From Orychophragmus violaceus (lineage: Eukaryota > Streptophyta > Magnoliopsida > Brassicales > Brassicaceae), in the NCBI GenBank assembly GCA_030180135.1, contig CM058234.1, positions 4,340,001 through 4,404,000 on the forward strand: a stretch of DNA of 64,000 nt, in the 5' to 3' direction. A program made the position numbers and the translations under genes. Of this stretch, positions 33,726-45,395 are shown one piece after another (the first letter of the stretch is position 1; the number at the start of each line of letters is the position of its first letter). The notes below the pieces were generated by a model, which saw nothing but the letters and a program-made list of their open reading frames with translations, made no database searches and had not been told where the DNA came from.

Positions 33726-36700
33726 TCATATTTTCTGGAAAATTTCTTTGTAAACCACATTGGTTGTTGAATTTGTCCTATTTCCAAACTCATCTGTGAT
33801 AAGGATTTTTAAACCCCTCCTGCTTTTCACCCTTGAAACTGCAACGTAAAGCTGGCCGTGAGAAAAAACCGGTCTCGGTAAGTAGATTCCCACATGTGAC
33901 AAACTCTGTCCTTGACTTTTGTTAATTGTCATCCCAAAGCAAGGCATGATAGGGAGTTGTCGACGCTGGAAATGAAATGGTAACTTGGTATCTGAGGGTA
34001 TAAGAACCATTTTAGGAAGATAAACTCTGTTCTGAACGTTATCTCCTGTTATCACTTTTGCATCAACTCCATGATCTCCCAAATGGATTATTTGCAACCT
34101 GGTTCCATTGCAAAGTCCATATTTCTGATCAATGTTCCTTAGGAGCATAACAGGCACCCCCTTCTTCAAACTGATCTTGTGGTTAGGCAATCCAGAACAC
34201 TTTAAGGCATTAAGAAAATCTGTTGAAATATCAGAATCTCTTGCGGTGCTGCTATCGGAAACACATATTTTATCAACGCTGAAATATTCCTTTGTATCGC
34301 CGGGAAGAAGGTCCATGATGTGACTGTTGACTTCATCAACAACATCGTTCGTAGGACATAATATAGCACGTTCCCTGAAAAACGACCCATCTTCCATATT
34401 TTCAATCAACGAAGGATATGTGCTATCGGCAATAGATGTGATAGGGTCAGCTGAGTCTTTCAGCAACATGTCTTCCGGAAACTCGATCTCGGCCTCACCG
34501 TCGTTTGGCTCTGATAGCTTCCCATCACCAAGTTTGAGTATCCACTCTGAAAACTCCTTGATTGAGTCCTTCTCCGATGGATCTGATTCAACCGTTAACC
34601 GCATATTCTTGGTTAATCTGAGAACCTTGCAAGAAGACCATAAAATGGATGATGGTAGAGAAGCTTGTACAATCTGAGCTCGACTTCCCTTTGGTATCAC
34701 AGGAAGAATCTGGCGAAAATCACCACCGAAAACAATGGTTTTACCACCAAAAGGTATATCATTCTTAGTGATATCACGCAAGCTGCGATCAAAAGACTCA
34801 TAGCAATGACGGTGCAACATTGGAGCCTCGTCCCATATGATCAACTTGGATTTAAGAAGTAAACCGGCAAGCTCATTGTCGGGAGTGAAAGCGCATGTAG
34901 AGGTCTCATTAACCTGGAGTGGTATTGAAAATCGGGAATGCGCAGTTCTACCTCCTTGTAAGAGCAATGCTGCCATACCACTTGATGCAACATTTATCAC
35001 AATATCTCCTTTCGAACGAATATAAGTTGACAGTGTTTGCCACAGAAAAGTTTTACCGGTGCCACCAAATCCGTAGACGAAGAAAACACCACCTGAATCT
35101 GATTCTGCCGCGACCATTATTCGATCATATATCTTCCTCTGTTCATCAGTAAGCTTAGGAAGATTTTCCTGATGTCTCTGTGCACATTCTTTTCTGTCGT
35201 AACGTAATTCCTCACTTATCAATCTGTTGATCGACGACGAAATATCATTGTCTGGAAACGGCATGGTTGGGAAATTACGGAGCGTGCTTCCGGTTGACTG
35301 TAGAAGAATCTCTATTTCCAGCAGTGTCTGGTTTTTTATCTGGTCATCCGACATCTGAAACACTGAGATTTATGTAGAAGATTAGTGTGTGAGACAAATA
35401 ACAAAGAAACAAATATCAGATACGAATATATATACTTATTTACATGGTTCTTGGCGAATTCTCCTTTGCATATGCAGAATGTCATCTGATAATAGATGCC
35501 ATGTCTCTAACCAAACATGTTCAGGTGTAGACAAACTTCCTGAGTTTAGAAGCGTAACAAACAGTCTACGAATGTAGTTACCGGATCCCCACTTGCTTGC
35601 TTCTAGGATTGTTTCAATGTATTCTTTGTCATCCTCAAGAAGACCTCTAGCAACACACGCTTCTTGAAAAGAGGGATATGTGATACCCTCAAAAGTACAA
35701 ATCTCCTTATAAGATCTAGGTCCTCTAACTTTCGTTAAGAGCATTCTCAAGTAGAATTCGTTTCGAAATGAGGGATTGAGGTGATGAATTCTTCCAACAG
35801 CTTTATATCCTTTGTGTTTTCGTTCACTCCATTTTTTGGTTGTGCTGTTCCATGAAAAATGGAATGGGAAATCGATGTATAATAGTTCCCTAGCTAATGC
35901 ACTGACCTTGTTTGTATTCATCCACTCCAAGAACATTGACGTTTGATTTCCATCTTTAGCTAGAACCTCTGCTACATCGTCACCACCTTGATAAGTGATG
36001 TTATGCTCTCCCTCTAGATGAAATGTAAGCCTCTGTACGGGAATGCTACTATAATGAATATCAGATCCAAATATCCGCCATGCTGACTCGCATGGTGAGA
36101 TATACCTGCAAATAAGGGATTAGAAGACTTTTATAAGTTGTGAAAAGTAAATGACAGAAAACAAAACTCGTTGTATAACCAAATGCACATATGTGTAGAT
36201 AAGTTCACCACATGATTGTATGAGTAGATAGAAGACACACTACGCCCTAATGAAAAAAAACAAACGTTAATGCTTCAATGATTCAATCTTTCTTATTTTA
36301 GTACTCCAAGAATGATTACAGGTTATTAATGGGATAGGCTGATAGAAGTATAGAACATTATTTTATTTAAAGCGAGCACGTACATCGTATACTATTTAAT
36401 GATGACAAACTGGTAAAGCATGAAACACAATAAGATTTGAAGCAAGAAGATTCGAAAATGTGAATCTTTCGCAACCTAAGATTATAGTAAGAAAAATATT
36501 ATTGAAGTATTAAACATTTAGCTATACAGATGGAAAATGTTCTTCAAAAGCGTGTAACTAAAAATCTGTATTACTCATAGTTGTTCTCTGTTTTTTTTTT
36601 AAAAAATATATATGGGAAGCTTAAAAGTGGTTTTATAGAAACCAGTTGATCCATGTGAATGCTACTTTCGATCTTTTCATATTATTTTTAGTTTACTGCC

Positions 36701-39700
36701 ATTTGTAGTAGTGTCGATCTATCTATCATCTGATAGTATGTGAGATATATCATAAGAGGCATTTACTTATGCATAAATATATATTTAAAAAATTCAGATT
36801 GTTTTACCGGCAGTCTTCATATCGCTTTACTTCGTCGACCACAGAGTCATTTCCTCCGGCTTCTCTAGTTGAGGAGTTGACTGTGAATTTAGCTGTCACA
36901 CGGTCACTCCCCTTGTTAATGTATTTAAATAAATACTTAACAGCTCTGGTTTGGTTGCACCATTCAACATTTATATGAGCTTTGTACCGTTGAATCAGAT
37001 ATGGATTATAAGGAATCACAAATCGATTATCAATGAGAGTTCCATTTTTCTCTATGGTCACACCGTCTTCTCTTCGTCTGTAAACAGGGAAACCCTCCTT
37101 ATTGATGTGTGTTTCCTGAGAAAAATCCTTTGGGAAGTTTTTCTTGCATCGGCCTTTTACCATGCAAGGACTCCTCGGATTAGCAAACCCACATGGCCCA
37201 TGAATCATGAACTCTTGGACTATGTCATGAAGTTCTTTATTAGCTGACGGAGATGGTATCTCAGCAGATATAACTTCGTCGATCGCACCAACTTCTGAAA
37301 ATTTAGATCCTCTTTGTAAAAAAAGCAAGATATGGGCATGTGGAAGTCCTCTTTTTTGAAACTCAACGGTGTATATCACTGCATAACCATTGTAATGAGA
37401 AACACGATAAGCATTGGTAGATGAGTCTCTAAATTAGTGTTGAAATTTAAAAGCAAATATACCTGCAGTTGATGGTCCAAATATGTTGTCGGTCCTGAGC
37501 TCAGCGGTAAGCTTGTCTAGTTTCGCTTTGAAGATTCTAGCAACTAATTCAGGTCTATCCTCCGGTTTGAGTCGCGAGTTCGTCAAGTGTCTTGTGATCT
37601 CTGGCCATTTCGGATTGCAAGTAAACGTGATGAACAAATCCGGATATCCAAAATGTCGACACACTGCCATAGCATCCATATATTTTTCATGCATATACCG
37701 AGGACCCCCTGTAAAACTTGAAGGAAGTACAATTCGTCTTCCAATCTGAGAAGAATCTTTTCCCTTCTCGGCATGTGCCGACACATTGTCGTATTTATCA
37801 GCACGTAAAGCTTTCTGGTTAAGCTTAATAAAACATATTCGTTCTGCTTCGATCATAGTTAACCCATCCACAAGAAATTGCTGAAACAACCTTCTGAAAA
37901 ATAGGAGATGACTCGGTTCAGTAGGTCGTTCCATGATCCTGTAAGCAAAGAACTCCCTCATACTAACTCTTGTCCGTGGGTTTGTTGATGTTGTTGTTGT
38001 TTTCTTTAACTCGAGATCGATATGATAACCATCTTCACCATGGGGAAACAAAAGAGGATATTGGAGAGGAAGATATGCCGGATGTAGTTCGCTAATTTTG
38101 GTCAACTCCTTTTTCTTCGTCTCAACAACAATGTCTCTGCTCTCGTAACAACTATCGAAATCTCCGACTAATAGTGCGGCAACCTCTGATGTCGCAGGAA
38201 GATTGTAGGTATTAGGATCGGTAGAACGACTTGCTATCAACTTTAACTTAACGTTCGATGGTGTGTTTGCCTCTTGTAACCGATCCTTGGCCGTTCTAAG
38301 AATTTTTGTGTATGGGTTACACTCGTTCAACATCTCTTTTATCGCTTCAATGATATGAATAGGTAAATTCTTTGATTCCTGGGATGTATTTTTCTTCTTA
38401 GCACTGCAATAAAAAAAAAAATTAGGCTAAGCAAAACAATAACGTTGGAAATTATAAGAGAAAGACCGAGGAAAAAAATACTGAATAGATGTATAAAGTA
38501 AGAAGGAATAAGAAACCTGAATGCTGCAATTCTATTTTCCGTTTCATTCTCAGTATCATATATATAGAGTTGCATACACTTTGGGGGAGATCCATCCATA
38601 GGGAGTAAACTGCCAAGGAAGTGATAATTTGAACCATGAAGTATGAAAACCGGAGGTCCACGACCATCATTCACAGTGTTGACAATTTGACCTCCCATAG
38701 AAGAAAATGCGAACATCGAGTTGGCCTGTCTTAAAAATTCTATGAAGATTTTGCTGTCTTTGTCACCTTTGAACAACAAATCAATTAGTGCTTGAGGAAG
38801 AGGCTGTAGAGGTTCTAGCTTGATCTTTCCTTGCATACAACACAATGAAAACTTTGGAGCTCCATACGTCTTTTTTTTCTCTACTCGCTCATCGTACCAC
38901 ATTAAAGCGCCACACTCCTCGCAGCGGTATATTGCATCTCCCAAATCATCATACTCTGCGGTATGTTTGAATTAATGAAAAAGTTTACGTAAAAAAATAT
39001 AATATCTACATATTTAGTAGGATTTATACCTACGCTACATGAATGTGGTTCATCAAAAATGGCTGCATATGGACCACCTGATAAAAAAAAGTGTTGAAAT
39101 ATATAATAAGTGTTCAATAAAAAGGTTTAGTAAAGATGTGTACCTACGACACCTGAATATGAAGTTTAATAAGCTTACCGACAGTTTTTTTCTGTTTGGA
39201 AGATTTTTTATATACGCGCTTGAAGTTTTGTGGATTCTTAGTCACCCCGATGTTGAATTCGTTGGTGAATGTAGCTTTTCTACTCGAGCTGCTACCATTG
39301 TGAAATTTATTGGTTAATGCAGATCTTTGAGTTAAGCTGGTACACATACTGGAATCCTTTGCGAAAGTTGGTAGCTGGTCACTACTGCTACCAAGATTCA
39401 AATCAACGGTGCAGGCTGATGTTTGACTTGAACCGCTAATCTTCGAGGTAGCTGTGTAAAATAGCAAATAATACATGGGTGACAAACGAATAACAATAGG
39501 GATAAATCAAATGTAAATATAAAGCAAAGGACATAGCTATTTACCGGATCCGAGAGCTTTTTGTTTCTTCTTTTCTTTAAACATATGCATTCGATGGAGT
39601 CTCGGTGATAAGGGATCTACAAATTATTATATTCGTATTGAGTGTTAGAGTTGAAAATGTTATAAGTACTTATAAAAATCAACCTGGCTCACCGTCCGTA

Positions 39701-40553
39701 ATATCGTCCAATGGTTGTCTCAGAAACCCACTTGTCGAGACGGGTGTTGTAGAATTTAAAGTGGTGTTTTCATTAGTGCTAACATCCACATCTGTGTTTT
39801 CTGCATCACCTGAAATACCTACACATCGGAAATTTTCGTAGGTGAATGGAGATCTTTTATTCGAGCAGCTACCAATGAACAATTTTGTTTTGTTAATGCA
39901 GATTTATGAATGAGGTGCTACCAATGGTGGAGTCATTGGTGAATGTTGGTCCTTCGCCCCTACTGCTACCAAGATTCAGATCGGTGAACACTGATCTTTG
40001 ACTTGAACCGCTAAACTGCAAGGTAGCTGTGTAGAATTGCAAATAATTTATGGGAGACAGTCTAATGAAAATAGGTATTACGATAACTTAAAGCAAAAGA
40101 AAATGAAAGAACTCTGTACTTGATCCGAGAGATTTCTGTTTCTTCTTTTCATTAAGCATATGCATTCGACGAAGTCTCGGTGATAAGGGGTCTACAAATT
40201 GTTATATTCGTAATGAGTGTTAGACTTGAAAATGTTTCAACTACATATACAATATAACCTGGCTCACCATCTGTAATATCGGCCAATGGTTGTCTCGGAA
40301 ACCTACTTGTCGAGACGGGGGCTGTAGAATTTACAACCGTGTTTTTGTTAGTGCTAACATTAGCATCTGTGTTTTCTGCATCACCTGAAAAACATACACA
40401 TATGACTTTTTGATTTTGCATTTATAATGAAAAACAGAATAGGAATAAGAAACGAAGATGGAACCATAATGTATCACCTATATATTTTTGTCTTTTACTT
40501 GATCTTGTTTCTGTTGAGGGAGGTCTTTGTTTTTTGGATGATGTGATATCCAT
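33726..40553 (-). CDS. Helitron Rep/helicase protein (Helitron_like_N plus PIF1 helicase)
   Basis: Thirteen exons keep phase and give about 1,715 aa without a stop: 40478-40553, 40259-40384, 40120-40191, 39922-40026, 39684-39809, 39545-39616, 39179-39451, 39030-39077, 38517-38955, 37463-38403, 36808-37378, 35444-36105 and 33726-35362. Rep nicks and ligates DNA for rolling-circle transposition: the HUH motif is LPHAHILLFL (about residues 771-780) and the tyrosine motif YLFKYINK has Tyr near 908 and 912. A cysteine block (CEECGALMWY) precedes them. The C-terminal PIF1-like helicase shows Walker A GFGGTGKT (about 1268-1275), Walker B WDEA (about 1347) and VAVSRVKSRRGL near the end. Exons 2-4 are a tandem duplicate of exons 5-7. 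The ATG at 40553 opens MDITSSKKQRPP. The N-terminal exons are the least certain. Confidence 0.9.
39545..40384 (-). repeat. Tandem duplication of an N-terminal exon block in the Rep/helicase gene
   Basis: The exon triplet at 40384-39922 (126, 72 and 105 nt) repeats as 39809 down to 39179 (126, 72 and 273 nt), about 576 bp apart. Both copies encode ENTD-VSTN-NT, then RQPL-DITDGEP, DPLSPRL-RMHM and SGSSQ-S. Introns are duplicated too. Because each block adds a multiple of three, the reading frame survives. Confidence 0.85.
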
Positions 40554-42883
40554 AAAACCTTTTTATGCAGGGACAGACGGATCGAGTGGACTTCAACGAA
40601 CACACACGGCATAAGAACATTTATGCATTCCAAGTAAAGAGGTAAGATTTGATTAATGATAATGTAGTGGTAGAGGGGTACAAAATTGTATGAAATATTA
40701 TATCCCTCACAATGATATTACTAAGCTAAGATTTAATCTATAAAAATCAGAGGAGTTGCTTACATTGTTCGGTGACTGTATAGCTTGGTCTATGGAAAGG
40801 AGTGATTTAGTAAGCAGGGAACCCAACGGTAACGCAGTTAATGACCTATTTGGGTGTCAACGACACTTTACCACCAAGTTGCAGTGTAGATAACAATCAT
40901 TTGGCACTGAAACAAATGATGATAACAGAAACAACTAACCAATTATATGGCAATTTTCCCCTTGTTAGGATCAGACTGTAACTGCGTTTGTGTTGAACCT
41001 GCAGGGAGAAGAAGATAACAATAAGGTGTTGGTTGTGTTGTTTGGTTCTGTATAAAAAAACTGTTTTGGTGATTGAAACTTTGCTGACAATGCAGTTGCA
41101 GAGATGAAAGACCAGGAAAGCTTCAGCATAATGATTCAAACCGCTCAGTTGGGTGATGGTCGTACGCGATCGAAGCAAGAAGGTGATTGTCTAGTTCCAG
41201 CCGAAAACGAAATGCAGATTATTTGGTTCTTGTTCTCAGTCGAACAATTTTATGAATTTAGTTTTGAGAAGCTGGTAACTGCTCTGTAGGTGATATTAAT
41301 AAATCAACTCTCTTTTTTTTTTTCACCACAAACGAACCTCTACTATAATTCATATTAAACGTTTTTTTAATAAAAAATTGAACTACTTAATTTAAGGTTA
41401 AAAGTAACATCCACTTTATGCTATTTTTTCACCTTTGTCAAATAATTTATGATATTATTATAAAACATGTGATTAATAAAGATGGAATTAAATAATAGAA
41501 AATAGGTTTTAAATTATTTGGAGATCAAATAATATTATATTTAAATTATATAGAAATATAGTACCCCATTTTCTGTAAATAGATAAGCTTTTAAAGAAAC
41601 TCAACATCATTATTGTAGGAAAAAATAGTGTGTTTTAAAAAATAATTTGACAGTTGGGTATCATATATTTGATAGTTATATTGATGTCAAGAATTACTCC
41701 CGTTGGTTATTTTTTAAAGCACAATTTGGTATATATTTTATAAATATATACTCTTTTAATATGTATATAAACACATAGTTATTTTATATATAAAAGTGTT
41801 TGTCCTCCGTTAAATAATCATATGATGATCATATGGATTTTATATGACCAGGATTAACATTATACTCGGTGATCGTATGTATACCAAAATACCGATAATC
41901 GTCAAAAGAAAAATTATATGTGAAACATTGGAAATCAACGCCATTGATAACTATTTTATAATTCTGTTCGGATTCAATCCAAATTCTTTCCAGAAATATA
42001 TTACCCCATTTTCTGTAAATTGAAAAACTTTTGAAGAAACTCAACATCATTATTGTAGGAAAAAATAGTATGGTTTTAAAAAATAATTTGACAGTTGGGT
42101 ATCATACATTTGATAGTTATATTGATGTCAAGAATTACACTCGTTGGTTCTTTTTTAAAGCACAATTTGGTATATATTATATAAATATATACTTTTTTAA
42201 TATGTATACATGATTATTTTACCAAATAAAAATGTCAACACGAAAACTACTCAATAAAAAAACTGAAAGGATAGGTATAAGATTAGAATTCCTCACAGTA
42301 GATAATTTGTAATAATTTAGTAAGATTTCAACAACAATTGCAGAATAAAAAATATTCGGCCTTGCATACACATATATTTTTAAAAGTAAAAAAATAAGCA
42401 AAAACTTTTATAATTTTTTAAACTGCGAAAAATTATTAAATTTAGAAAAGTATTCATTTTAAACCTATTTTTTTTTAGGTGTACTTTTATAAAAGTGTAT
42501 TTGTAAAAAAAATATATATATGGTGTTGATAAATAATGATATTATAAAACAGGTTATATAAGATGATTAAGTGGGGTAAACATCTTATATAGCTTATTTT
42601 ACAAAATCAATATTTAGAATACTATCTTAAAGATAAACAACATAAAAACATAAAACACTTCCTAAACATTTAAAAAAAAAAATACTTCCTAAACAAACTA
42701 TATAATATAAAATAAACAGAGTCAATGTCATAAAAGAACCTTAAACAACCATAAGTTTAGCTTAATTTTGAAATACTTCCTAAACATAAAAAAAAAAAAC
42801 ATCAACGATAAGGATAAACAAAAGGAAACAGAAACAGAGTTTATGACCTCAATAGGTAAACCTAAAACTCGAGATATGAAGCA
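40554..42883. other. Intergenic region inside the Helitron, Rep/helicase promoter side
   Basis: About 2.3 kb with no gene recognised. The right part lies 3' of the intact RPA-like gene; the left part should hold the promoter of the Rep/helicase gene. It contains the 230-bp direct repeat listed separately. Confidence 0.5.
41551..42222. repeat. Direct repeat of about 230 bp in two copies
   Basis: The blocks 41551-41786 and 41991-42222 share long identical runs, for example accccattttctgtaaat, aaactcaacatcattattgt and aatttgacagttgggtatca. They are offset by about 440 bp. The sequence between them is unrelated. There is no coding frame. Confidence 0.9.
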
Positions 42884-45395
42884 CTATTTTTTTTCCTTCT
42901 TCACAAACACCTTAGGGCCACCTCTAGGCTTGTTGACGGATTGTGGAGTACCTCGCTTGGTTGCTGAGGTCTCTGCAGCCTGATCCAACCCAAGAACAGC
43001 TAATGGCCTCTTCTGAACAGGTGTAAAAGGTTCAGCCAATACTTCATGTTCACCTGTTTCTGAAGCAGTGTTTTCGATCTGTGAACAAATAAAGAGGAAC
43101 AATCTAACTAACATATTCCGGTAGTATATTAAAAAAAAAAACTAATTGGAATAAACAGAGTACTGATCACGAAACCTGGACATCCTGGAGGGTTGATGGG
43201 ACTGATGACAGTGAGTTAGCAGCTGTAGAAGTGTTAGGCGAGCCATCCTACAACATTTACACAATAAGAGTACATCAATCTATAACCAATGCCTTCAACC
43301 AATTCTTAATCAGGAAAACATACCTTAATCAATTCTTGTCTGAACCTCTGTATTTCAGACTGATCAACACTGAGTTTGAGAACTTGATAGGTCGTATTGC
43401 GGAGTCCCTGTTCAGAGCTTTTAACCTTAACTTTTAGAATAGCAGTCATCCCTTGAAGGTCTAGCAGTTCTTGAGGATATTCCCCTTCTCGATTAAACTA
43501 TGGATAATAGAATTTGTGGCCAAAAACGGTTGAAGTCATGTTCCTTATGTTAGAACAAAATAACAGACATGTGAACAAATATAAACAAACGAAAAATATC
43601 ATAATCACCTCGATTTGTTGTTGACGAAGGTCATAGGCGGATTTTTGAATGAGTAGAGCAGCTACTCTGTCGAACAGAAGAAAAGCTGCAGATTCCGTTT
43701 CATCAGCAGCTCTCAGCTTAACCATGTACCTGACATAACATAATCAAAATTAGTGATGACATAATATTATATTGGGATAGATGAAGAACAAACAAAGTAA
43801 CAGAGGAATGACCTGAAACTGGTGTTTGTAATCTCCTTATTACAGGGTCCACATGAATACTTGTCACGCTCAATCGCCTCAGTTGCTGCATTGAAGTATG
43901 GTGTGGCTATTCTGAAACACCCGTTACATCCAATGTACCACCATGCATCTTTAGAATTAAAAGATTCAATGGTGGCAATGGTGACGCAAACCTTGTCCTA
44001 AGAAACATATCAAATGATGGTCATAAATTTACATTCAATCTATCAAACTTGAATCAGCACTAAACATATTTGATAGTATTATAAGTCAAAACGCTTTATA
44101 CTATACCTCGGTCTCTCCAAGTATCTGTGAGATGGTGTGGTAGTTGCCAATTGGAAATGATTCAAGTCCAGATTCGCCTGAAAAGAATGATCCAGATATC
44201 TGAGAGAGAGGAACAATAGCGTCGCTACTGCCAAGTCTGCACAGAATAGTGAAGAGTTTAGCAAAATACGTCCGTCATCTAATATATAGATTGATAGATT
44301 AATATATACATAACTATTACCCTTCTTTGAATGTCTTAATCTCTTCTATATCTGAGCTGAAAAAGAGCTTAGAAGCAAATGGATTGCTTTGAATTGTCTT
44401 TTGACCTGAAAAAGAGAGAAGAGTTATTAGACCGGAAGGTTTAGAATGTTGATATCAAAACCAAAATATTTTAAAATAAAAAATCATAGGTAGATATTTT
44501 TAGTACCATTGTATTTTCGTGTCTTCATAAGGCTTCCAATGAGAACAGCCGGACCTTCATTGTTAGCCTTAAAATATGCGTGAGCTTCTAAGGCGAATTT
44601 GGACCATAAAGTGCAATGGATAGTGTTATCTCTGCAATACGAAGATGAAATTTTGTTAGCAGAAGCAACTATGTTTTTAAGAACTTAATTTAAAAAAAAA
44701 CAGAAACTCACTAAGATAACAGAAATTTATTTACCCAAGGTCTTTCAGATGAAGGCGCAATGTTTTCTCAATCTTTTCTCCGACAGAAACATCCTCTAGT
44801 TCACTCATTCCAATTATTTCGCCTATGACATCTGAGAAAGATTAAAACAGATAAGAAACAAAGACAATAGGTCAATGAGATAAACAACAGAGAAGTCTCG
44901 TACCAAAGAAGACGGTAGGGTCATGTGACTCGGATAATATCTCTTCAAAAGGATGAAAATGGAAGCGATGACAGAGGTTTGGGATTTCATCGGATGGTTT
45001 GACAGCTGATGTAAAAAGGAAACTTATCCTGTAAGGATGTGCTGTTCCTCTGAATGCTCCTTGATTAGGCAGCAGTCGGAAATTCATGATTTCGCGGCAA
45101 GTACCTTCCTTGAGTTCTCTCTGATGCTTTTTAATTAATCCCATACTTACAGAAGCTTGGATCCTAGATCCCTGAAAAGAACAAACAAAAGTTTTCAGCA
45201 TACAAATAGATTATTGCGCTAATGTTTTCATTTAAGCAGTCTTACCTTATCATCAACCAGTATCATTTCGAGACCCATCAAAACTCCTGGCCTGTCCTGT
45301 TTCTCAAATCCCCAAAGCCTTGTTATCCTAACTCTTATCTTGCACGGCTCACCATTAGGGACCAGCTGTGAAATTGGCGTCAGAGGTAATGCCAT
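42884..45395 (-). CDS. RPA1-like single-stranded DNA binding protein (copy B, open)
   Basis: Eleven exons give about 533 aa in one open frame: 45246-45395, 44904-45171, 44735-44831, 44507-44631, 44321-44405, 44107-44236, 43813-43997, 43609-43729, 43324-43497, 43176-43247 and 42884-43078. The fold order resembles RPA70: a first OB fold (MALPLTPISQLVPN, KIRVRITRLWG), a second (DVIGEIIGMS, CTLWSKFALEA) and a C-terminal one with a zinc ribbon, cysteines near residues 309, 312, 334 and 337 (CNGC, CGPC). The tail is basic (KKRPLAV-like QKRPLAV, then VFVKKEKK), a possible nuclear signal. Such proteins coat single-stranded DNA. Plant autonomous Helitrons are known to carry RPA1-like genes beside Rep/helicase, on the same strand as here. 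It could also be a captured host RPA paralogue. Confidence 0.88.

Noticed and set aside
33726..35363. The helicase exon as a stand-alone cellular PIF1 gene
   Set aside because: It joins in phase to upstream exons with Rep HUH and tyrosine motifs, so it is the C-terminal part of a Helitron protein.
42884..45395. A host replication protein A gene unrelated to the mobile element
   Set aside because: It lies inside Helitron ends, on the Helitron strand, with two damaged paralogues in the same element. A captured host origin remains possible.
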